Assembly (NCBI GenBank): GCA_900551625.1
Contig: URWZ01000044.1
Span: 1 to 10,296, forward strand
Length of the DNA: 10,296 nt
Direction of reading: 5' to 3'
DNA from: an uncultured Collinsella sp.
GTDB taxonomy: Bacteria > Actinomycetota > Coriobacteriia > Coriobacteriales > Coriobacteriaceae
The position numbers and the translations under genes are program-made. This document shows, in pieces, positions 5,862-10,296 of the stretch. Every line of letters begins with the position of its first letter. Position 1 is the stretch's first letter. Below the pieces are notes generated by a model. That model ran no database searches. It was not told where the DNA came from and saw only the letters and a list, made by a program, of their open reading frames with translations.

Positions 5862-7469
5862 ATGGGATCTGATGTGAAGATCGCACGCGCGTTGATCTCG
5901 GTTACCGATAAGACGGGCGTCGTCGATTTCGCACGGACGCTGGTTGACGACTTTGGCGTCGAGATCATCTCTACGGGCGGCACGGCTCGTGCCATCGAGG
6001 ACGCGGGCGTTCCCGTAACCCCCATCGAGGAGTTCACGGGCTATCCCGAGATGATGGACGGCCGCGTTAAGACCCTGCACCCCAAGGTTCACGGCGCGCT
6101 GCTGGCCCGCCGCGATTCCGAGCAGCACATGCAGGAGGCCGCTCAGCACGGCATTAAGCTGATCGACCTGGTCGTCGTCAACCTGTACGAGTTCGAGAAG
6201 ACCGTCGCCAACCCCGAGGTCACCTTTGCGGATGCCATCGAGCACATCGACATCGGTGGCCCCTCCATGCTGCGCTCTGCCGCCAAGAACGCCGCGAGCG
6301 TTACCGTCATCTCCGACCCGGCCGACTATGATGCCGTCCTGGCCGAGATGCACGAGACCGGTGGCTGCACCACGCTTTCCACCCGTCGTCGCCTGCAGGT
6401 GAAGGTCTACCAGACCACCGCCGCCTACGACACGGCTATCTCCCGTTGGCTCGCCGCCCAGGCAAGCGACGTGGCGGACACCTCTGCCAAGCTCGAGATT
6501 TCGTTGGAGAAGGTCGACGACCTGCGCTATGGCGAGAACCCGCAGCAAAAGGCCACGGTCTATCGCTTTGCCGAGGGCTGCGAGAACACCGCGAGCTCGC
6601 AGTTCCCGCTCGTGGGCTCCGAGCAGATCCAGGGCAAGCCGCTCAGCTACAACAACTATCTGGATGCCGACGCCGCTTGGAACCTGGTCCGCGAGTTCGA
6701 CGAGCCGGCCTGCGTGATCCTCAAGCATCAGAACCCCTGCGGCTCCGCCGTGGCCGAGGACATCACGGCCGCCTACGACCGCGCCTTCGCCTGCGATCCC
6801 AAGAGCGCCTTCGGCGGCATCATCGCTTGCAACCGCGAGGTTCCCTATGAGCTGGTTGAGCACTTTGCCGATCAGAACAAGCAGTTCGTCGAGGTTATCA
6901 TCGCTCCGAGCTACACCGCCAAGGCGCTCGAGCGCATGGCTAAGCGCCCCAACCTGCGCGTGTTGGCTACCGGCGGCGTGGACCACGGTGCCCAGGTGGA
7001 GCTGCGCTCCGTCGACGGCGGCATGCTGGTGCAGGAAGTCGACCACGTGACCGAGGATCCCGCGACCTTCACGTTCCCCACCGACCGCAAGCCTACCGAC
7101 GCCGAGATGGCCGAGCTCGAGTTTGCCTGGAAGGTCTGCAAGGGCGTCAAGTCCAACGCCATCCTGGTCTCCAAGGGTAAGGCCGGCATTGGCATGGGCC
7201 CGGGTCAGCCCAACCGCGTTGACTCTGCGCTGCTTGCCTGCGAGCGCGCCGAGGACTTCTGCGAGCGCGAGGGCGTGGAGAAGGGCGGCTTTGCCTGTGC
7301 AAGCGACGCGTTCTTCCCGTTCCGTGACAACGTCGACGTGCTTGCTGCGCACGGCGTGACCTGCATCATCCAGCCCGGCGGCTCCAAGCGCGACGACGAG
7401 AGCATCCAGGCTTGCAACGAGCACAATATTGCTATGGTCTTTACAGGCGCTCGCCACTTTAGGCACTAA
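5862..7469 (+). CDS. purH: Bifunctional AICAR formyltransferase / IMP cyclohydrolase
   Basis: PurH carries out the last two steps of de novo purine synthesis: formylation of AICAR with 10-formyl-tetrahydrofolate to FAICAR, then ring closure to IMP. At 535 residues it is full length. The N-terminal MGS-like cyclohydrolase domain (about 1-145) shows 'STGGT' (37-41) and 'VKTLHPKVHGALL' (69-81). The transformylase domain shows 'RYGENPQQ' (222-229), the catalytic K288-H289 in 'KHQNPCGSA', and 'SAFGGIIACNR' (315-325). It ends with the typical 'IQPGGSKRDDE' (503-513) and 'FTGARHFRH'. The start at 5862 has a near-perfect AGGAGG (5851-5856) five bases upstream. It stands alone here, divergent from the GNAT gene and closed by its own terminator, without other pur genes beside it. 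Confidence 0.98.
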   Translation: MGSDVKIARALISVTDKTGVVDFARTLVDDFGVEIISTGGTARAIEDAGVPVTPIEEFTGYPEMMDGRVKTLHPKVHGALLARRDSEQHMQEAAQHGIKLIDLVVVNLYEFEKTVANPEVTFADAIEHIDIGGPSMLRSAAKNAASVTVISDPADYDAVLAEMHETGGCTTLSTRRRLQVKVYQTTAAYDTAISRWLAAQASDVADTSAKLEISLEKVDDLRYGENPQQKATVYRFAEGCENTASSQFPLVGSEQIQGKPLSYNNYLDADAAWNLVREFDEPACVILKHQNPCGSAVAEDITAAYDRAFACDPKSAFGGIIACNREVPYELVEHFADQNKQFVEVIIAPSYTAKALERMAKRPNLRVLATGGVDHGAQVELRSVDGGMLVQEVDHVTEDPATFTFPTDRKPTDAEMAELEFAWKVCKGVKSNAILVSKGKAGIGMGPGQPNRVDSALLACERAEDFCEREGVEKGGFACASDAFFPFRDNVDVLAAHGVTCIIQPGGSKRDDESIQACNEHNIAMVFTGARHFRH

Positions 7470-7498
7470 GTTTCGCCCCGGGACAAAATAATCTCTGC

Positions 7499-7534
7499 AA
7501 AAGACGGTCGCTCCGTTTGGAGGGCCGTCTTTTT
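7499..7534 (+). terminator. Intrinsic terminator of purH
   Basis: AAAAGACGG (7499-7507) pairs with CCGTCTTTT (7525-7533), with an inner CTCC/GGAG stem (7511-7514 with 7519-7522) and a T run through 7534. It begins 30 bases after the purH stop. A -10-like box for the next gene follows almost immediately. Confidence 0.92.
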
Positions 7535-7536
7535 GG

Positions 7537-7542
7537 TATAAG
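7537..7542 (+). promoter_or_regulatory. Candidate -10 box between purH terminator and next gene
   Basis: TATAAG matches the -10 consensus at five of six positions. Transcription would begin near 7549. The -35 would then fall within the terminator hairpin, where only a weak TTGGAG with short spacing is seen. If correct, the mRNA starts at or just before the ATG at 7551. Confidence 0.4.
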
Positions 7543-7550
7543 AGGACGGA

Positions 7551-8282
7551 ATGACTAACACGAAAGGTATGACCATGCCCCAGATTGATGATGCCGAGCT
7601 GTTTGGCAATGCCGAGGATCAGCGTGCGTACGAGGACTTTTGCGCCAATCAGGAGGCGGTCGAGAAGTTTACGCTCGACAAGCCCGCGCTTGTCTGCCGT
7701 TGGCGCATGTCCAACAAAAAGGTACCCATGCTCAACCGTCACATCCGCGCGCTGTCTGAGCGCCTGGTGCAGGGCGAGCCACTTACCCATAACATGCTCA
7801 GCTGGGCCAAGCAGCACGTTGAGTGGTCGCTTGCCGAGGGCGATTACACCGCACGCGACGGCGTGCTCATGCTGGTGATCGACATTAACGGCAACGCCGC
7901 CATGACGGTGGGGGAGTACGAGCCGCTCGCCGATACGTCGGCCAAGGCGCTGCGTGCCCGCTCCGCCGAGGCCCGCTCCGAGGCCGACGAAACCGGCGTG
8001 GCGCCCGAGCTGCTCGCCGCCGTCGATAACGGCGAGCTGGCCTTTGTGGCGCCAGCGGACGAGTGCCTGTGCGGCACGGCGACGCTCATCGAGCAGCTGG
8101 CCCAGACCAAGGGCATCCCGGTCACGCGCGTAGACATTCCCGCGCAGCTCAAGGGTGCGCTGTTTCTGGTGAGCGACGAGCACGGCGTGGTTCCCGCCAC
8201 CGACGGTGACGCCGCCGAGGCCGACGCCGCCACGGTCGCCTTCTTTGCCGACGGCTACGAAAAGCTCCGTGCCCGCCGCTAA
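7551..8282 (+). CDS. Uncharacterised acidic protein
   Basis: I do not recognise this 243-residue protein. It has no signal peptide or membrane segment and should be cytoplasmic. The N-terminal half has a conserved-looking stretch 'ALVCRWRMSNKKVPMLNRHI', then 'AKQHVEWSLAEGDY' and 'VLMLVIDINGNAAMTVGEY'. The C-terminal half is rich in Ala, Glu and Asp, and ends with a helical segment finishing in basic 'KLRARR'. Codon use is like the neighbours, so it appears to be a real native gene. The start is unsettled: ATG 7551 has AGAGGA only four bases away or may be leaderless, while ATG 7575 (giving 235 residues) has GAAAGG (7562-7567) at a good seven-base spacing. It is separated from purH by a terminator and followed by a REP-like repeat, so it is probably monocistronic. 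Confidence 0.8.
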   Translation: MTNTKGMTMPQIDDAELFGNAEDQRAYEDFCANQEAVEKFTLDKPALVCRWRMSNKKVPMLNRHIRALSERLVQGEPLTHNMLSWAKQHVEWSLAEGDYTARDGVLMLVIDINGNAAMTVGEYEPLADTSAKALRARSAEARSEADETGVAPELLAAVDNGELAFVAPADECLCGTATLIEQLAQTKGIPVTRVDIPAQLKGALFLVSDEHGVVPATDGDAAEADAATVAFFADGYEKLRARR

Positions 8283-8326
8283 ATGATTTTTCTGGGACGG
8301 GGATTAAAGAATCATTTTGGTCCCCG
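8283..8326 (+). repeat. REP-like intergenic repeat, copy B
   Basis: It begins directly after the stop codon at 8280-8282. ATGATT (8283-8288) and AATCAT (8310-8315) bound a 33-base unit related in reverse complement to 2690-2722. CGGGGA (8298-8303) also pairs with TCCCCG (8321-8326), giving a hairpin that could serve as a 3' mRNA end for the upstream gene. I recall similar elements being common between genes in Collinsella; that is memory, not a search. Confidence 0.65.
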
Positions 8327-8362
8327 CCACCGCTGCGAGTGCGAGGCGGACAAAACGCCCCC

Positions 8363-8380
8363 GTTCGCGAACAGTTCTGT
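8363..8380. promoter_or_regulatory. Palindromic sites upstream of the two-component operon
   Basis: GTTCGCGAAC (8363-8372) is a perfect 10-bp palindrome and overlaps a second one, ACAG-TT-CTGT (8371-8380). A CATAAT box (8423-8428), five of six to the -10 consensus, follows but has no good -35 at the right distance. These may be operator sites for the response-regulator operon, possibly autoregulatory. The evidence is symmetry and position only. Confidence 0.3.
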
Positions 8381-8445
8381 CACCTTGGCGACGTGCGTGG
8401 CGCGCACCTGCAGTTTCGCAGCCATAATGGTGGCAAGACAACCAA

Positions 8446-8454
8446 GAGGGGGAG
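8446..8454 (+). promoter_or_regulatory. Ribosome-binding site deciding the response-regulator start
   Basis: GAGGGGGAG ends eight bases before ATG 8463. The protein from this ATG begins exactly with the receiver domain's first strand ('LIYIVEDDE'). The in-frame ATG at 8283 lies in a repeat element and would add 60 non-conserved residues. Confidence 0.85.
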
Positions 8455-8462
8455 CGGAATCC

Positions 8463-9134
8463 ATGGCGCTAATCTATATCGTTGAGGACGACGAGCCCAT
8501 TCGTCGCGAGCTTGCCGATATCCTTGCCCGTGCCGGTTTTGAGGTCGAGGCCTGCGAATCGTTTGAGCACGTCTCGCGCGATATTCTCGCCGCCGCGCCC
8601 GACCTGGTGCTGCTCGACCTCACGCTCCCCGTCAAAGACGGCCAGCACATCTGCCATGAGGTCCGTCGCGAATCCGAGGTCCCCATCATCGTTCTCACGT
8701 CGCGCACGACCGAGATCGACGAGGTCATGGCCATGACGCTCGGCGCAGATGACTTTGTTCCCAAGCCCTACAGCGCGCGCGTGCTCATGGCCCGCATCAA
8801 TGCCCTGCTGCGTCGCACCGCGGCGGCAGGCGAGCGCAGCACACTTTTCCACAAGGGGCTGGAGCTCGACCTCGCCCGCTCCATGGTCACCAATACGCAA
8901 ACCGGTACCAGCACCGAGCTCACCAAAAACGAACTGCGTATCCTCTCGCTGCTTCTGAGCCGCGCGGGCAAGATCGTTTCGCGCTCGGCCATCATGCAGG
9001 ACCTGTGGGACTCCGATGCCTTCGTGGACGACAACACGCTCACCGTCAACATCAACCGCCTGCGCACCACGCTCGAAAAAATCGGCATCAAGGGGTATTT
9101 GACGACGCACCGCGGCCAGGGCTATTCGGTCTAG
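8463..9134 (+). CDS. OmpR/PhoB-family response regulator
   Basis: A 223-residue cytoplasmic transcription regulator, the usual family length. The receiver domain (about 1-118) has the acidic pocket E8-D9-D10, the phosphoacceptor D52 in 'LLDLTLP', the switch threonine T79 and K101 in 'PKPY'. The C-terminal winged-helix DNA-binding domain (about 127-223) includes 'LTKNELRILSLLL', a recognition-helix region 'DNTLTVNINRLRTTLEKIG', and the terminal hairpin 'LTTHRGQGYSV'. Its stop is nine bases before the start of a histidine kinase whose ribosome-binding site overlaps the stop codon, so the two are co-transcribed and form a cognate pair. The BceS-like partner suggests a BceR-like role in sensing cell-wall-active peptides; the target genes are not in the window. 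Confidence 0.95.
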   Translation: MALIYIVEDDEPIRRELADILARAGFEVEACESFEHVSRDILAAAPDLVLLDLTLPVKDGQHICHEVRRESEVPIIVLTSRTTEIDEVMAMTLGADDFVPKPYSARVLMARINALLRRTAAAGERSTLFHKGLELDLARSMVTNTQTGTSTELTKNELRILSLLLSRAGKIVSRSAIMQDLWDSDAFVDDNTLTVNINRLRTTLEKIGIKGYLTTHRGQGYSV

Positions 9135-9143
9135 GGGACGGCT

Positions 9144-10187
9144 ATGTCGTTTGCCAAGTTCTTTAAAGACGCGCTGCTTCCCGTCGCCGTGTGGGCGTGC
9201 GGCGTGCTGCTGAGCTGCTTTGTGCTGACGGTCGCTGGTGCTTCGACATCTATCGTGGTCGTGGCGGTCGGCGTGTCCTTTATCTTTGGTATGCTCGGCA
9301 TCGTGATCGAGTACGCGCGCCGTCGTCGTTTTCTGCGCCAGCTGGAGCGTGCGGCAGAGGAGCTCGAGAGTCCCGCATGGGTGCAGGAGATGGTGCAATG
9401 CCCGACCTATGCCGAGGGCGAGCTCGAGTACGAGGTCTTGCGCCGGGTGGGCAAAGCCGCCTGCGACGAGGTTGCCGAAGGCCGGCGTCAGACCGATGAC
9501 TATCGTGACTATATCGAGAGCTGGGTCCACGAGGCCAAGCTGCCCCTGGCGGCGGCTCACCTGATTTTGGAAAACCTGGATGGCAGCGAAGACGACCTGT
9601 CGCGCGTGGATGACCTGGGCCGTGAGCTGGCTCGCGTGGAGCGCTATATCGACCAGGCGCTGTACTACGCGCGCTCGGAAGTCGTGGAGCGCGACTACCT
9701 GATTCGCCGTTGGGACCTCAAGACCTTGGTGACGGGCGCGATTAAGGCCAACGCGCGTGAGCTCATCGCGGCGCACGTGGCCCCGGTGTGCGAGAACCTC
9801 GACTTCGAGGTCTTTACCGACGAGAAGTGGCTCGAGTTTATTCTGGGCCAGCTTATTCAGAACAGTATTAAATATGCGCGCGAGGACGGCGCGAAGATCG
9901 TGTTTTCGGGCGCGTTGCTGGACGAGGGCCTGGCGAGCGAACGCATCGAGCTCACTGTCGCGGACAACGGCTGCGGCGTGAGCGCGGCCGACCTGCCGCG
10001 CGTGTTCGAGAAGGGCTTTACCGGCGACAACGGCCGCACCACCAAGCGCGCAACGGGCATCGGCCTCTACCTGGTGGCGCGCCTCTGCTCCAAGATGGGC
10101 ATCGACGTCACCGCGGCATCCGAGCCCGGCAAAGGCTTTGTCGTCACGTTTGCCTTCTCGACCAACAAGTTTCAATACTTTGAGTAG
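9144..10187 (+). CDS. Intramembrane-sensing (BceS-like) sensor histidine kinase
   Basis: A 347-residue membrane kinase. Two transmembrane helices (about 10-31 and 36-56) are joined by only a few residues, so there is no extracellular sensor domain; this is the hallmark of intramembrane-sensing kinases. A basic 'RRRR' stretch (59-62) marks the cytoplasmic side. The dimerisation/phosphoacceptor helix carries H129 in 'WVHEAKLPL'. The catalytic domain has the N box 'QLIQNSIKY' (N240), G1 'DNGCG' (274-278), F box 'FEKGFTGDNGR' (288-298) and G2 'GIGLYL' (305-310). 'FTGxNGR...TGIGLYL' is typical of BceS/GraS-type kinases of Gram-positive bacteria, which usually work with a BceAB-type ABC transporter that does the sensing. 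AGGGGA (9133-9138) lies five bases before the ATG and overlaps the regulator's stop. No transporter gene follows before the contig ends. Confidence 0.93.
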   Translation: MSFAKFFKDALLPVAVWACGVLLSCFVLTVAGASTSIVVVAVGVSFIFGMLGIVIEYARRRRFLRQLERAAEELESPAWVQEMVQCPTYAEGELEYEVLRRVGKAACDEVAEGRRQTDDYRDYIESWVHEAKLPLAAAHLILENLDGSEDDLSRVDDLGRELARVERYIDQALYYARSEVVERDYLIRRWDLKTLVTGAIKANARELIAAHVAPVCENLDFEVFTDEKWLEFILGQLIQNSIKYAREDGAKIVFSGALLDEGLASERIELTVADNGCGVSAADLPRVFEKGFTGDNGRTTKRATGIGLYLVARLCSKMGIDVTAASEPGKGFVVTFAFSTNKFQYFE

Positions 10188-10229
10188 TCGTCGCGGTGTA
10201 ACGTCCCGGAGCGTCATTCACGTTAAGAC

Positions 10230-10251
10230 AATTATCCCAAACGGGATAATT
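10230..10251. promoter_or_regulatory. Perfect palindromic operator-like site (ATTATCCC type)
   Basis: AATTATCCC (10230-10238) and GGGATAATT (10243-10251) are perfect 9-bp inverted arms around a 4-base spacer. A third half-site, ATTATCCCG, occurs at 10270-10278. There is no T run, so it is not a standard terminator. The symmetry and nearby promoter-like box suggest a dimeric repressor or activator site for a rightward gene beyond the contig end. I cannot name the regulator. Confidence 0.6.
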
Positions 10252-10262
10252 CCATCATGATG

Positions 10263-10271
10263 TGCTATGAT
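10263..10271 (+). promoter_or_regulatory. Candidate extended -10 promoter
   Basis: TG-C-TATGAT is an extended -10 element (TATGAT is five of six to consensus). No -35 is seen; the palindrome at 10230-10251 occupies that region, and the third half-site begins at the last base of the -10 box. A bound regulator would therefore be placed to control this promoter. The gene it would serve is not in the window. Confidence 0.4.
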
Positions 10272-10278
10272 TATCCCG

Positions 10279-10296
10279 CTGTCTCTTATACACATC
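10279..10296. other. Nextera/Tn5 mosaic-end adapter sequence (probable non-genomic)
   Basis: CTGTCTCTTATACACATC is identical to the first 18 bases of the 19-base Illumina Nextera read-through adapter, the reverse complement of the hyperactive Tn5 mosaic end. It stands at the very end of the sequence, as expected for untrimmed adapter at a contig edge. Bases from 10279 on should not be treated as genome. Confidence 0.93.

Noticed and set aside
5817..8183. Very long minus-strand open frame opposite purH and the unknown gene
   Set aside because: Antisense shadow produced by high-GC codon use; purH on the plus strand is certain, and the minus translation shows no known domain.
8363..8377. Possible LexA/SOS box (GAAC and GTTC words)
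   Set aside because: The spacing does not fit the GAAC-N4-GTTC arrangement of Gram-positive LexA boxes; the words are in the wrong order or one base apart.
8283..8462. 60-codon N-terminal extension of the response regulator
   Set aside because: It begins in a REP-like repeat; the receiver domain begins exactly at 8463 behind a strong ribosome-binding site.
8469..10217. Long minus-strand open frame opposite the two-component genes
   Set aside because: Antisense shadow; both plus-strand genes carry all family motifs.
10279..10296. End of a Tn5/IS50-type transposon
   Set aside because: The engineered mosaic end differs from natural IS50 ends, it sits exactly at the sequence terminus, and no transposase is present; adapter carry-over explains it better.

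Overview
The window is about 10.3 kb of GC-rich, densely coded DNA with Actinobacteria-like features: Ala/Glu/Asp-rich proteins, a candidate leaderless promoter, and short intergenic hairpins. The gene set and a GC-rich intergenic repeat I associate with Coriobacteriia suggest a gut actinobacterium of the Collinsella type. That placement is inference from general knowledge; there is no rRNA or marker phylogeny here. The right edge is a contig end: the last 18 bases match the Tn5/Nextera mosaic-end adapter, so genomic sequence probably stops near 10278.

Layout. (1) 2-1059, plus: two calcineurin-like metallophosphoesterases overlapping by ATGA; the first is cut by the window edge. (2) 1112-2293, minus: a glutamyl-Q tRNA(Asp) synthetase (gluQ) with an unusual C-terminal tail resembling the toxin-neutralising end of a DUF1778/TacA-type antitoxin. 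(3) 2294-2857: a 564-base non-coding stretch with a perfect 13-bp hairpin and a cluster of REP-like repeats. (4) 2858-4804, plus: a DUF2207-family membrane protein with a glycine-rich tail and a strong terminator. (5) 4943-5584, minus: a GNAT acetyltransferase. (6) 5862-7469, plus: purH, with its own terminator. (7) 7551-8282, plus: an unrecognised 235-243 aa protein. (8) 8463-10187, plus: an OmpR-type response regulator and a BceS-like intramembrane-sensing histidine kinase. (9) 10188-10278: a palindromic operator-like site and a candidate promoter for a gene lost off the contig.

How the genes relate. Only the phosphoesterase pair and the two-component pair look like operons. purH (last two steps to IMP) and gluQ (tRNA modification) are stand-alone housekeeping genes. 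The kinase/regulator pair is of the type that usually controls a peptide-antibiotic ABC transporter, but none is visible before the contig ends.

No complete undescribed system is evident. The best leads are the gluQ-antitoxin chimera, the inverted repeats around the DUF2207 gene, and the palindromic operator at the contig end.
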